This document shows positions 1 through 10,559 of a stretch of DNA of 64,000 nt, one piece after another. The notes beneath the pieces are model-generated. The model had not been told where the DNA came from, made no database searches, and saw nothing but the letters and a program-made list of their open reading frames with translations. How positions within the stretch are numbered: the stretch's first letter is position 1; each line of letters opens with the position of its first letter. Location of the stretch: assembly GCA_014843695.1 (NCBI GenBank), contig CM026400.1, forward strand, positions 41,701,911 through 41,765,910, in the 5' to 3' direction. The translations under genes were made by a program, and so were the position numbers. The stretch is from Archivesica marissinica. Lineage: Eukaryota; Mollusca; Bivalvia; Venerida; Vesicomyidae.

Positions 1-160
1 AAACCCTTTGGGCTTTGCTTCAGGCGCACATCCATGTAGAACCACGAACCTTCCATAAGTCAGCTTGGTAGCTTTCTCACATGAAAGAACTCAATACACC
101 CAGTGGGATTCCAATCCAACGCAACCGCATCAAAACTCAAGTGTACCACTCTTCAAAGTG

Positions 161-639
161 ACTGACTGGTTGTAGGTTCAACTCATTGATTGGTTAAACA
201 GGTAGTTTTTAGCCAGTTACATACCTCTGGGATGCGTAGTCTGTTTGGCACAGTGATGTTCTGGTCTCACGTCTGCATTAGCACAATTTTGGGTTACATT
301 GCTGGCGGGCAGTTTACCTAACAACACCCTTCCTGGGCAGGCTCCAGTGGTTAACCAGTATTTAGTGCACAAACCTCCGTAAGAAACTGCCAATTTGTGC
401 GTATAAAGAGACACGGCCTGCGCTGGGCTCGAACCCGAGATCATCAGTGATGATATCCAACTCAATAAATAACCAATGTCACCAATCATTATAAATCCAT
501 ATGTATATATACATGTATGTTGTTGCAGAACTGTATCACTAAGTTATAATTTTATTTGTTTTTAAAATGACTGACTGGTTCTAAGTTTCACTAAGTCCTA
601 GCTTAAACAGGTAGCCTTTTGGTCAGCTACATACCTCTG
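161..639 (-). repeat. Diverged direct repeat pair carrying splice-donor-like ends
   Basis: Segments 161-230 and 570-639 are similar to each other (shared actgactggt, ttaaacaggta, ttacataCCTCTG-like blocks). Read on the minus strand, both end in CAGAG followed by GTATGTA, the same donor context as the real exon at 1334. They may be relics of a duplicated exon end in the 3' direction of that gene. No open exon with an acceptor is visible, so they are listed as a repeat. The remaining sequence in 1-955 shows no gene. Confidence 0.4.
274..452 (-). repeat. SINE family D fragment (tRNA-like, truncated)
   Basis: The segment contains the body of SINE family D (ggcgggcagtttacctaaca, cctccgtaagaaactgccaa) and a B-box-like gctcgaacccg, but lacks the A-box end that full copies such as 33695-33960 have. 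This is an old, truncated insertion. Confidence 0.75.
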
Positions 640-955
640 TCTTAGAAATGATTATTATTGGTTTTTCTATTACCTCCCTTGATGGATAAAGTCAGATTTA
701 TCCCTAAATGTATATTGGTCCATTTAGTTGGAATCCTTTGTTTTTACTGTTGTCGTCTAAACAGGTGTTGAGTTAGGATAAATGTAATTTTGTCAAAATC
801 GTTTTAATTAATTGAACCAATTTTTACAGTAAGGTATCCATTGGACATGCTAAAGGATATCTGTCGAGATTTAATAATTTCATAATTATAAGATATGGAT
901 AAGAATGGAAAACATGTGGTATAAAGGAAACAGCGAGAAAAACAGAGGAAACCCA

Positions 956-1237
956 CAGACGGATATGTAGTCCAGGGGTAACACGCTGGACTGGTAATCC
1001 AGGGATCGCAGGTTCGATCCCCCGTCTGACCCTAATAAAATTAACAGTCTTTCAGATGGGACGTTAAACCGAGGTCTCGTGTTGGTGTTGTACACCGTAC
1101 ACGTAAAAGAACCAGAGGAGATTCTGGAATGGGTCTCTGTCTGTATCATGCACTATCCTCCAAAATCTAAAATAACTAATCTCTTCAGGAGGCGTCGCTC
1201 ATATGGGCAACCGGTAGCGACGATAAATAAACGTAAA
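956..1237 (+). repeat. SINE family A, full length (tRNA-Thr-like head)
   Basis: The head from 956 folds as a tRNA-like cloverleaf: the anticodon stem CTGGA/TCCAG closes the loop CTGGTAA (anticodon GGT, Thr-like), and a B box GGTTCGATCC follows. The body runs through the ccagaggaga and ctcttcagga blocks to the tail cgataaataaacgtaaaa. At least ten further full or partial copies lie in this window, which makes this a mobile family rather than a tRNA gene. Confidence 0.9.
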
Positions 1238-1333
1238 AAAACCCCAAACAAACAGAGGAAACCAATTAAGAGGCCCAATATACTATTAGGAGTATTCAGG
1301 GGCAGTAACTGACTAATGTTTCTCATTACATAC

Positions 1334-1592
1334 CTCTGTCCTTCCTCGGGATCATTTCTTAAATGCTCAAACAGATCCTGAATCTTGGGATCCATCAGTA
1401 TAGGACGTATCTCGGGGTCAGACAGGATCTTCTGCATCTTGGCCTCATCAGCAGCAGTTGACTGGTGAGGGTCCGTACTGCTCCTCACTTGCATGTCTGC
1501 TCCATCCCCGGTTATGACCTTTGGCTGAGAGGGGAGAGAACTCTGGCTTGTTGCAGACCCTGTGCTGTCACCCAGTTTGTTGAAATGTTCTC
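1334..1592 (-). CDS. Coding exon with STI1-like (chaperonin-binding) segment, gene unidentified
   Basis: On the minus strand a clean acceptor (tttcag) at 1593-1598 and a donor GTATGTAA at 1333-1326 bound a 259-bp stretch open throughout in one frame. The product begins EHFNKLGDSTGS, continues through a Ser/Gln/Thr-rich linker, and ends in a charged helical stretch, KMQKILSDPEIRPILMDPK, then LFEHLRNDPEEGQR. The repeated DPE/DPK spacing resembles STI1 / heat-shock chaperonin-binding motifs of TPR co-chaperones (Hop, ST13 type). Which gene it belongs to cannot be told from one exon. Neighbouring exons must lie beyond the window start, in the gap, or in unrecognised sequence. The exon border and frame are well supported; the co-chaperone role is inference from the motif. 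Confidence 0.7.
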
Positions 1593-1598
1593 CTGAAA

Positions 1599-2149
1599 CG
1601 ATATACCTGAGATTTACAATGTTGCATTTTCTGAACAGGCATTTTATGTCTCACATACTCTTGAACATCCATATTTAAGATAATTTACAGTAAATAATAT
1701 AATAGTAACACTGGTATAATCTGGCGATTTTAACACATTGCGTCCTCAGTTGGACCTCATTAATTTTCCACATTATTGAGTCTCTCCTCTGTTGAGCAAA
1801 AACATTAATGCAATTATGTCGTGAAGACATAAAATGTTACAAAATGTGTGTTGTTTCATATTCAATCTTAGTTCTATCTATCAATTGTATAATGAAAGTA
1901 GTACCCCATACTCTATATTCAAATCAGTATGAGCCATAGTAACTGTCAAAACTGACTATTCCCCGCATATCCAGACTTCAAAAAGTTGAACCTACCTAGA
2001 ACAACAACCCCTCTACATCAACCAATCTTGGGTGTATCCGGATGGTGTTTGCTCTGGAGAGGTTTGACTACTGCCAAATACCACTTGGGGAGGGCAGTTT
2101 ACTAATGTTGCTAGAACTTGTTGCCCAACCCATTTTGCATTTTATCACA
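1599..2149. other. Intronic/intergenic sequence, nothing recognised
   Basis: About 550 bases with no open frame of note, no SINE match to the families in this window and no clear repeat. Confidence 0.5.
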
Positions 2150-2278
2150 TATAATGAATGTTAAGTCGATATGTACTATATATGTAAAATAGCAAATATA
2201 ATGAATGTTAAGTCTATATGTACTATATATGTAAAATAGCAAATATAATGAATGTTAAGTCTATATGTACTATATATA
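2150..2278. repeat. 47-bp tandem repeat, about 2.7 copies, host of the Tc1 insertion
   Basis: The unit starts ataatgaatgttaagtc and repeats with a 47-bp period three times. The third unit is cut at its tatata tract, where the Tc1 element begins, so the transposon used a TA inside this small array. Confidence 0.85.
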
Positions 2279-3791
2279 CTGAGTCAAAAAAGAAACGATA
2301 CCTGGTGTTTATGTGTCTATAATTTCAACATTTATTAAGAAAATTCTTTGAAAATTCATAAGATGATAGTCCAACATGTTTGAAAGAGGAGCACATAAAG
2401 CATAATGAGCCTCCGAAACTGTCTGCTGCGTGATGACGTAATTCGTCGGACAGGGATCTAATGGAGTTTTCACACAGACGTCAATACCGAGTATGGGCAC
2501 CATTTGCGTCTCTCACTGCAATGCACCGCCGTCGCATCGAAAGGAAGAGTGTCTGAATCTCTTGCTGGTCAATATTTGTCCACTCCTGACGCAAAACATC
2601 CCTCAGTTTGTTTAACGTTACCGGCTGACGTCGTCTGACGCGGCGGTCTAACGTATCCCACACATGTTCTATGGGCGACAAGTCTGATGACAAAGCAGGC
2701 CACGGCAGGGTTTCAATATTGTTCTGCTCCAATAATCTGGTGGAAATCCGAGCAGTATGACACCTGGCGTTGTCCTGTTGGAACAGTGTGATGTTTCTGT
2801 TGGCGTTAAAGAACGGCACAACAACTGGCGCAAGGATCTCATCACAGTACCGCTGGGCGTTTATGTTCCCGTCCACCACTAACAGTTCAGTGCGACTGCC
2901 GAAGGTGATACCGCCCAACGCCATAACGCTTCCACCCCCGAACAGATCGACCTGACGTACACATGCGTCGGCGTAACGTTCACCGCGTCTGCGATATACC
3001 CGCTCTCTGCCATCCGCTCGACGCAAACAGAACCGCGATTCATCGCTAAACATCACCGAATTCCACTGTAACCGAGTCCAGCGAGCACGTTCCGTCGTCC
3101 ATTCCCGCCGTACGTCACGGTGACGTCGTGTCAGGATGGGTCCAACGTATGGCCGATAGGCACGAATGCCACGTTCACCGAGCCGGTTCCTGACTGTTTG
3201 TGCACTGGTGCGAGTGTTGGTCATCCCAGGAGTAATGGCAGCTGTGTGCGTAGCAGGTAGGAACCGGTCACGTAAATGTGACGTCCGAATGTGACGGTCC
3301 TGTTCACGCGTCGTCACACGTGGTCGACCAGATCTTGGACGGTCGTCCACCGATCCATGTGTTCGATAACGTCGAAGTAGACGTGTTATCGTGATCCGCG
3401 TTACCCCGGGTCGATTTGCGACGTCACGCTGACGTAAACCGCCGTCAATCATGCCAATGGCACGCATTCTCTGATTGCGGTTTAGCCTAGGCATTTTGTT
3501 AGAGGTAACAATGGGTATGTAAGGTGTTTTTCCTCGATGATAATGCAATACCAGTACAATAAACCGGTTTTCCGATTTGTACATGTGTAGGAAGTTGTCT
3601 TTGTTGAGGAGCACGTGCAAATCGGAAATTCGGCGTTCCAGGATTATCGGGTGTTTATTTACCTGTGTTTATGGTTGGTTGACATTGCAATAAGATACCC
3701 GGTACTAATACGTAATAATATATTAAACCTTTCTATGGTTTTATCCGTTTTACGTCATTTTTAGTTTGGTATCGTTTCTTTTTTGACTCAG
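2279..3791 (-). mobile_element. Complete Tc1/mariner transposon with 24-bp perfect TIRs
   Basis: Both ends carry the same 24-bp terminal inverted repeat (ctgagtcaaaaaagaaacga + tacc; its complement ends at 3791), each flanked by TA (2277-2278 and 3792-3793), the target duplication of Tc1/mariner elements. The 1513-bp element holds one minus-strand transposase gene. Its GC content is visibly higher than its surroundings. Identical TIRs and an intact ORF indicate a recent, possibly active copy. The right TA is followed at once by the assembly gap. Confidence 0.95.
2481..3494 (-). CDS. Tc1-family transposase, DD34E, intact
   Basis: This encodes a cut-and-paste transposase of 337 residues if it starts at the MPRLNRNQ methionine (3494), close to the usual Tc1 length of about 340. 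The frame stays open upstream to 3620, but those 42 residues do not look like the family. The N-terminal half has the paired helix-turn-helix region (RQRDVANRPGVTRITITRLL, then RPRSGRPRVTT). The catalytic triad is visible: D in MFSDESRF, D in FQQDNARCH, E in LSPIEHVWD, with 34 residues between the second D and the E. There is no internal stop. It should bind the 24-bp TIRs flanking it. The assignment rests on motifs read directly. Confidence 0.95.
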   Translation of the reverse strand: MPRLNRNQRMRAIGMIDGGLRQRDVANRPGVTRITITRLLRRYRTHGSVDDRPRSGRPRVTTREQDRHIRTSHLRDRFLPATHTAAITPGMTNTRTSAQTVRNRLGERGIRAYRPYVGPILTRRHRDVRREWTTERARWTRLQWNSVMFSDESRFCLRRADGRERVYRRRGERYADACVRQVDLFGGGSVMALGGITFGSRTELLVVDGNINAQRYCDEILAPVVVPFFNANRNITLFQQDNARCHTARISTRLLEQNNIETLPWPALSSDLSPIEHVWDTLDRRVRRRQPVTLNKLRDVLRQEWTNIDQQEIQTLFLSMRRRCIAVRDANGAHTRY

Positions 3792-3793
3792 TA

Positions 3794-4793
3794 NNNNNNN
3801 NNNNNNNNNNNNNNNNNNNNNNNNNNNNNNNNNNNNNNNNNNNNNNNNNNNNNNNNNNNNNNNNNNNNNNNNNNNNNNNNNNNNNNNNNNNNNNNNNNNN
3901 NNNNNNNNNNNNNNNNNNNNNNNNNNNNNNNNNNNNNNNNNNNNNNNNNNNNNNNNNNNNNNNNNNNNNNNNNNNNNNNNNNNNNNNNNNNNNNNNNNNN
4001 NNNNNNNNNNNNNNNNNNNNNNNNNNNNNNNNNNNNNNNNNNNNNNNNNNNNNNNNNNNNNNNNNNNNNNNNNNNNNNNNNNNNNNNNNNNNNNNNNNNN
4101 NNNNNNNNNNNNNNNNNNNNNNNNNNNNNNNNNNNNNNNNNNNNNNNNNNNNNNNNNNNNNNNNNNNNNNNNNNNNNNNNNNNNNNNNNNNNNNNNNNNN
4201 NNNNNNNNNNNNNNNNNNNNNNNNNNNNNNNNNNNNNNNNNNNNNNNNNNNNNNNNNNNNNNNNNNNNNNNNNNNNNNNNNNNNNNNNNNNNNNNNNNNN
4301 NNNNNNNNNNNNNNNNNNNNNNNNNNNNNNNNNNNNNNNNNNNNNNNNNNNNNNNNNNNNNNNNNNNNNNNNNNNNNNNNNNNNNNNNNNNNNNNNNNNN
4401 NNNNNNNNNNNNNNNNNNNNNNNNNNNNNNNNNNNNNNNNNNNNNNNNNNNNNNNNNNNNNNNNNNNNNNNNNNNNNNNNNNNNNNNNNNNNNNNNNNNN
4501 NNNNNNNNNNNNNNNNNNNNNNNNNNNNNNNNNNNNNNNNNNNNNNNNNNNNNNNNNNNNNNNNNNNNNNNNNNNNNNNNNNNNNNNNNNNNNNNNNNNN
4601 NNNNNNNNNNNNNNNNNNNNNNNNNNNNNNNNNNNNNNNNNNNNNNNNNNNNNNNNNNNNNNNNNNNNNNNNNNNNNNNNNNNNNNNNNNNNNNNNNNNN
4701 NNNNNNNNNNNNNNNNNNNNNNNNNNNNNNNNNNNNNNNNNNNNNNNNNNNNNNNNNNNNNNNNNNNNNNNNNNNNNNNNNNNNNNNNNNNNN
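3794..4793. other. Assembly gap of 1000 N
   Basis: Exactly 1000 undetermined bases, a conventional scaffold-gap size, so the true distance is unknown. It separates the Tc1 element from the left arm of the large inverted repeat; any exons here are invisible. Confidence 0.99.
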
Positions 4794-4912
4794 TAGTTTT
4801 AAACATTTGGGAAATATTTTTAGTTGTTAAGTTTGTGTTTTGTAATAAAGATGTGATAAATTATATCTTTGATGGAATCCTTTGTATTTCGTTTTCATGG
4901 AATAATAATCAT

Positions 4913-5107
4913 ATAATGAAGGTGTGCGTTTTCTATGTCTTCTAGTATATAATGTAGGTGTGCGTTTTCTATGTCTTCTAGTATATAATGTAGGTTTGCG
5001 TTTTCTATGTCTTCTAGTATATAATGTAGGTGTGCGTTTTCTATGTCTTCTAGTATATATTGTAGGTGTGCGTTTTCTATGTCCTCTAGTATATATTGCT
5101 TATACAT
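4913..5107. repeat. 36-bp satellite, about 5 units (left arm copy)
   Basis: The unit contains gtgcgttttctatgtcttct and agtatataatgtag. The 36-bp period keeps both strands open (12-residue repeats on each strand). The right arm has about 43 units of the same satellite at 23111-24672. No start, splice or codon feature argues for a protein. Confidence 0.92.
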
Positions 5108-5738
5108 GTTATATATAGTCCATTTCCCCCAATTATTTCTTAAATGAAGCATGGTTTGTCGTTCTACAAAACTGCTTAGTTAATTCTTACGCGTCAGAAC
5201 TATACGGAAGATAAGTATTGGATTGACGAGTGAGGTGTGGTATGGGAATCCCCTTGGGTTCGAGCTCTGTCGTGTGGTGATGGGCGGATAGCCATAACGT
5301 CCCATTCACTGTACTGGCCACATCACGGTTGTCATTCTTACGGCGGTGTTTGGGTCGATGGTTCATATTGCCACTTTTATCGTTAATCCAATCACTCACT
5401 TATATACTGTAATGGTGTAGATATCATGATAAAATATGTTCTTATCCAATTACTAGAATCCTAGTTATATATATGTATACATTTTTATTTATATTTCCAT
5501 ATATTATTATCATGTGTAAATGTTTAAAATTACATCTGTAATTGTGAAGCTCAATAGAATACTATTTAATTGTTGGGCTATATAAATGCTATGTATTTGT
5601 ATTTGGAATGGAAATATTATTTCTTAATTCAACACCCGGCCCAATGGACCACTGCGTCATCAATGCAACACGAATCCCGGATGCATGTACAGGGATTGGA
5701 ACAATTTATCTATGCATCGTACAATATATGGTGTATTA

Positions 5739-6024
5739 CAGACGGATCTGTAGTCGAGTGGTAACACGCTGGACTGGTAATCCAGGAATCGCAGGTTCGA
5801 TCCTCCGTCTGACCCCAATAAAAATAACAGTCTTTCAGATGGGACGTTAAACCGAGATCTCGTTTCAGTGCTTTACATCGTGCACGTAAAAGAACCAGAG
5901 GAGACTCTGGAATGGGTCTGTATCATTGCACTATCCTCCAAACACCGAAGATGACTAATCTCGTCAGGAGTCGTCGCTCATATGGGCAACCGGTAGCGAC
6001 GATAAATAAACGTAAAACACACAC
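5739..6024 (+). repeat. SINE family A, full length (left arm)
   Basis: tRNA-Thr-like head, body and gataaataaacgtaaaa tail. It is flanked by near-identical target duplications of about 13 bp (tatggtgtatta before, tatgttgtatta after). Its reverse-complement partner is at 22185-22473 with matching flanks, so insertion preceded the inverted duplication. Confidence 0.9.
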
Positions 6025-6184
6025 ATATGTTGTATTATACAGTGTGATGAGTTATTCTATCACAACAGACGTTTTCAGAATCCGTATCATAGTTGTAGCC
6101 AGACTAAGTATCTCGCTTTAGAAACATATACACGAGTCCTGGCTCCAGCGTGCTAGGCTGAAGAGAATATAATATATATATTAA

Positions 6185-6440
6185 GATGTCCGATTAGCGC
6201 AGTGGTTAGCGCGCTCGCTTCTCACCAATGTAACCTGGGTTCGATCCTCGTACCGGGATGTATGTGAGATGGTACGGTCATCGCCAGATCGGACTGGTGG
6301 GTTTTCTCCGTGTACTCCGGGTTTCCCCACACGAATAACCACAGTAACGCTGTCATCCGCGCCAAAGAGAGTGATTAATATAAGTTGTTAGAACTTGCTT
6401 CGCAATCATTGTAAAATAAATAAAGTTTAAATTTAAATAA
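6185..6440 (+). repeat. SINE family B, full length (left arm)
   Basis: tRNA-like head (A box tagcgcagtggttagcgc, B box gggttcgatcc), body with gatggtacgg and ctccgtgtactccgg blocks, and tail ttcgcaatcattgtaaaata followed by A-rich sequence. The partner is at 21768-22018 on the opposite strand. Confidence 0.9.
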
Positions 6441-6625
6441 AATTCATATATATATATTGTGTTTTCCAGGTACAAATGGAGCGGAGAAATCAAGTCACGC
6501 GTTATATGTACATGCCTGTTTGGTCGTGGTATGCATAGCAAGACACTTTTATATATGAAGGAGCTATACAGCAGATATACAACAGATTACTTTCATCAAC
6601 ATATATTATATTATACACATTTACT

Positions 6626-6740
6626 CCGTCTCCATGGCCTAGTGGTTAAGGCGTCCGCCTACGGAGCGGGAGGTCGAAGGATAGAATCTCGCCAGGGTTT
6701 CGTTCTGATATGGCCGGTTGGAGAGCCGCCAGCTAGTTAA
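6626..6740 (+). repeat. tRNA-Arg(ACG)-like retroposed unit
   Basis: The A box ggcctagtggttaaggc is followed by an anticodon arm TCCGC-CTACGGA-GCGGG (anticodon ACG, as in tRNA-Arg) and a damaged T arm (ggatagaatctc in place of GGTTCGAATCC). No acceptor stem closes it, so it is a SINE head or tRNA pseudogene. The partner is at 21468-21584. Confidence 0.65.
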
Positions 6741-6988
6741 ATAATGGTTATGGATTGCATACCAGCCTGACATACAAGAATAGGATTCGGGAAGTACTGA
6801 TGTTCATAAAAACATGTGTCTCAGAAGTCAGTAATGGCTGGCCCTTTAAATAGGGTGACACTATAATAAATAAACACTTTACTTGTATACTCGTGCAGTA
6901 ACAAGTGTCACCTTTGAAGTATATTTGGTCGGGAAGATATTCGAATATTTGGTTTTTCGTTGCCATCCCTAATTAATATAGAAGAATG

Positions 6989-7262
6989 TTATGTTATATT
7001 TATGTTATGTTTCGGGTTTTACTCATGCATCAGTACCATTTTGGCTATATCGCCGGCGGGCAGTTTACCTAACAACACCTTTCCTGGACAGGCTCCAATG
7101 GTTCACCAGTACTTGTGTGCACCAACCTCCGTAAGAAACTGCCAACTTTTTCATATAAATGAGACACGGTCTGAGCGGGGCTCGAACCCGTGAGCATCAT
7201 TGATGATAGGTTACAGTGGTATACAAATCAGCGACCTCAATCACTCGACCACAGAGGCGGAC
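6989..7262 (-). repeat. SINE family D, full length with 14-bp target duplication (left arm)
   Basis: It is bounded by the direct repeat aatatagaagaatg at 6975-6988 and 7263-7276. The head (minus strand from 7262) is a class-II tRNA-like sequence with gtggtcgagtgattgagg and gggttcgagccc. The body ends in the ggcgatatagcc / gtaaaacccgaaac block. The right-arm partner 21151-21424 has the same target duplication. Confidence 0.93.
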
Positions 7263-7379
7263 AATATAGAAGAATGACTATCGTTTAAAATCAGATTTGA
7301 TGTAAATGTATTAATTGTCTTTCCGGTCGAAATTATTACAGTAGCTGTTGAGTATATTTATATGAATAGGTGTTTATCT

Positions 7380-8990
7380 GAATGAGCCGATACAAATGAT
7401 GGTTTGAGTCATGCACATGACGGTCTACTGTAGATGCTATTTTTGTGTTAAATGGTTGTATACAACATGTATTTAAATCAAAAGGGTAGATTACATTGTG
7501 CCTTCGTTGACTTCAGTAGGGCCTTTGATAGTGTTAACTTTGATAGTCTATGGTACAAACTCTTCAAACTCGGAGTTCAGGGAAATTATTAAGAATAATA
7601 AAGTTCATGTACAGCAATATTAAATCCTGTGTCAGGGGGTGCAACTCGTACTCGGACTTTTTCGACTGTGCTGTCGGATTGGGGCAGTGTGAAGGTTATG
7701 CCTCTTGTTTTATTTTCATTGTTTGTAGATGACCTTGTGGTCTTAGCCTACATGAAATGGTTTTATTTTGATGTTATTTGCTGATGATAGGTAACAGCCC
7801 TCAGGATTGTATAACATAGGCTAACTTTACTTAAAACGTACTGTGCCAGGTGGGTAGCCTGGGTACCAGTCTGTCGAGTTTTCACCTTTTAACTTCTTGC
7901 AAAATGACAGCCTGGGGAAACTTGATTTCCGATCGTAGCGCCATCTACTTACATCCTCATTTATGAGGGTGTATATTTGAAGAACGACAACACGTCTCTA
8001 CAAGATAACATCGCTAAATATAGAAACGGAATTATATCGGAAATCGCCGAACATCCACGATTATACATGCTCATTTCCGAATATATTCAAATGCTCCCGT
8101 AGACTCATTTACATTACAAACATATACTTTTCTGTTTCTGTGTTATATCGACGAGATGGCGGATTTAAAATATTATGTTTAGATGGTAATGGGTCGATTC
8201 GGCGTAATTGAACTAGGGAAGACTTAAATATTGAATAAATATGTCAAATCAGTCGCAATATATTGTACCTTTTAAAACTATTTATCTTTCCATTAACCCG
8301 TACACAATGGCCGCCAATTATAAAGTTTTATCAACATTGCAGTGCCTCGCTTTCGATTCAAGTACGTCATTAATTAAGTCACATGCTAATAGCCCTATTA
8401 ATAGGATTAATGCGAGTCAATAATTACAAGGACAATCCCCCAAGTTTCCCCAGGCGTTGATATGATCAGAAACTCAATACAGCACAATTAATAGTCTCGG
8501 TGTTAAATTATATTTATTTGACTGACCAGGTAAATTATATCGACGTTCCCAGGCTACCAGGTGGGGCTTGCAAGTAAATACAGATAAGAGTAAAGTTGTT
8601 GTTTTTGGAAATCGTGGAAAGCTACGCAAAGATGAAAGTCTGGACATAAAATGACAATGTATTAGAGGTGTTGAATACTTTTACTTACCATGGGACTGTT
8701 ACTAACTACACTTAACCAGGAAACGCTTGCATGTAAAGGCCTCAAAGCTCTAAATGTGTTGTTAAATAATCTGCATGACTTAGTACTTACAACTAACACT
8801 AAATGCCAATTATTTGATGCATTTTTGGGTTCAATATTCGGCTATGAATGTGAAATCTGGGGTTTTGGCAAATCAAAAGAAATAGAGAGGATCCATTTAA
8901 TGTGTTGTAAAAAGATTCTAAGTGTGAAATCTTCAACCTGCAGCGTGGGTGTTTATGTTGAGCGTGGCCGATTTCCCCTGTACATTAAAC
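7380..8990 (+). pseudogene. Non-LTR reverse transcriptase fossil (left arm), split by a DNA transposon
   Basis: Shifting frames give recognisable RT blocks in order: STVDAIFVLN, CAFVDFSRAFDSVNFDSLWY (palm motif A), SCVRGCNSYSDFF, LFADDR (YADD box, about 7775), then after the insertion WGLQVNTDKSKVVVFG and a C-terminal part with FGYECEIWGFGKSKEIERIH. Stops and frameshifts are frequent, so it is dead. The insertion at 7854-8556 splits it between the FADD and VNTDKSK blocks. The 3' side runs directly into a truncated SINE A. The partner is at 19512-20960. Confidence 0.85.
7854..8557. mobile_element. Non-autonomous DNA transposon inside the RT fossil (left arm)
   Basis: The terminal inverted repeat gtagcctggg ... 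cccaggctac is flanked by the direct repeat caggtgg (7847-7853 and 8558-8564), a 7-8-bp duplication compatible with hAT-type insertion. There is an inner second inverted block (cagcctggggaaacttg / caagtttccccaggc). No transposase ORF is present. About 71 bp near 8338-8409 is missing from the right-arm copy. Confidence 0.8.
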
Positions 8991-9160
8991 TCGTGTCTGT
9001 GCTTTACACCGTGCACGTAAACGAACCAGAATAGACTCTGGAATGGGTCTCTGTCTGTATCATTGCACTTTTCCTCCAAAATTGAAAATGACTAATCTCT
9101 TCAGGAGGTGTCGCTCATATGGGCAACCGGTAGCGACGATAAATAAACGTAAAACACACA
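8990..9160 (+). repeat. SINE family A, 5'-truncated (left arm)
   Basis: It starts abruptly inside the family body (ctcgtgtctgtgctttacac) at the end of the RT fossil and runs to the normal tail cgataaataaacgtaaaac. The tRNA head is absent. The partner is 19338-19512. Confidence 0.85.
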
Positions 9161-9700
9161 CTGCTCTTTGTCAGTATTTTATCTTATGTCTGAGTATGTT
9201 AGAGTGAATAGTCTCTTTCATCAATGAATGCACACTATTTGTTTATGTGATTTACATATTTGGTTGTATTGTATCAAGGTAACATTAGTACCAGAATTCC
9301 GTGTAACAATCATGCATTATGTGGGAAAATCATGAAAAGTGGCATGAATATTTATTAGAGATACCTGTAGTCACATAATAAGAGAGTCGGTTGATACCAC
9401 CCAAGATGGCTGCCCTGACGGCCATTTTCAAAATGGTACGATTCTGGTGATAGAACTCATAAGATTCTGGTACTACATGTCCGTTTCGGACACTAAGATA
9501 TTTCTTGGGAATAGTGACAAACACAGCAGCTCAATCTCAAACACTAAATATTTAATAACTTCATTAATTATATAATTCCCCATTTCGTAACATTCTGACT
9601 GTTCTAGTCTAGTATATAGTGCTGCTCTGCTTTCTGAGAGAGTACTCTATATTCTAACACGACCCAGCTAATAACATACATACTTGTAGAGTAAAATCTA
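9161..9700. other. Left-arm sequence without recognised gene
   Basis: Present in both arms. A minus-strand stretch at 9330-9524 stays open (NGHVVPESYEFYHQNRT...), but this is short and its right-arm copy is altered. It is probably part of an unclassified repeat. Confidence 0.4.
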
Positions 9701-9701
9701 C

Positions 9702-10155
9702 CTCGGGTTATTCTGCGATATACCTACCTTGAACTATGCTGCGCGCGCACCATGTTTTGGCTATTCCATTTATACAATGCGTGTAAAGTTTTATGAATGA
9801 AAGTCACGTGATGTTTGTAAATACTACCGTGGGAATTCGTGAAAGTGACCTATTTTTAGAATCAGATAATCTCTTGTCCGTCTTGTTTTTCTGTAAAGTA
9901 ACGTTTCAGTTACTATTCTGTACAGTTTTATTTGACAAAATAAATAAAATTATTGATCTTACAACTTTTATTCATTTATGCACTAGATTAATATTTTCCA
10001 TAAAAAATAACATCATCACCCCTTACGCGGGAGGAAATTTCGAAAGCCAAATGCAGAAAATACTCCTTTGATTCTCGTCTAAAATTATTAGAAGTAAGTC
10101 ATATTAGAATCGAAATAATACGTATCAACCGTGGTATATCGCAGAATAACCCTCG
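9702..10155. mobile_element. Candidate MITE bounded by cgggttattctgcgatatacc repeats (left arm)
   Basis: The sequence ctcgggttattctgcgatat + acc at about 9702 recurs inverted as ggtatatcgcagaataaccc + tcg at 10134-10155. The interior carries a short open stretch (9793-10071) with no known homology. A second inverted copy of the end starts at 10172, giving the hairpin listed next. The element boundaries are my inference. Confidence 0.5.
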
Positions 10156-10205
10156 TTTGTCGCACTTCAAACTCGGGTTATTCTGCGATATACCACGGTT
10201 GATAC
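10122..10205. repeat. Perfect 30-bp inverted repeat hairpin (left arm)
   Basis: 10122-10151 (gtatcaaccgtggtatatcg...) is the exact reverse complement of 10176-10205, with a 24-nt loop. The same hairpin with an inverted loop sequence is in the right arm at about 18287-18368. Confidence 0.95.
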
Positions 10206-10559
10206 TTATAATTATTATTAACATCCCAGATACTCGAGGTAATCTGCAATTCCATAACAGGGAATCTTGGATGGTAAGAACTACAATGTAATACCTATTC
10301 CGAGACCCAGTGATTGGAAACAGCTTGATCAAAATGTATATCTATATTATCTACCATCAGTTTAACACTCTTCATATATATTTTTTTTTCACTGCATGCA
10401 AATTGTATAGGTATTATTATGATGATGAGCTATGTAATGAATAAATCTAATACACAATATGTTCTGTTTGTTCTTTTCCAATCAGTTATCAATTGCTATG
10501 TAAGAGCTTCATATAACATCACTTGGTATTTCCAGACGTAGAAGGAAATCAGGTGTCTG

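Noticed and set aside
956..1030. tRNA-Thr(GGT) gene
   Set aside because: The cloverleaf-like head is the start of SINE family A; it is followed by the SINE body and repeated more than ten times in the window with the same body.
3733..4806. Long apparent ORFs across 3794-4793 on both strands
   Set aside because: The interval is 1000 N; there is no sequence to translate.
6626..6700. tRNA-Arg(ACG) gene
   Set aside because: The A box and anticodon arm fit, but the T arm is mutated and no acceptor stem closes; the same defect is in the second copy.
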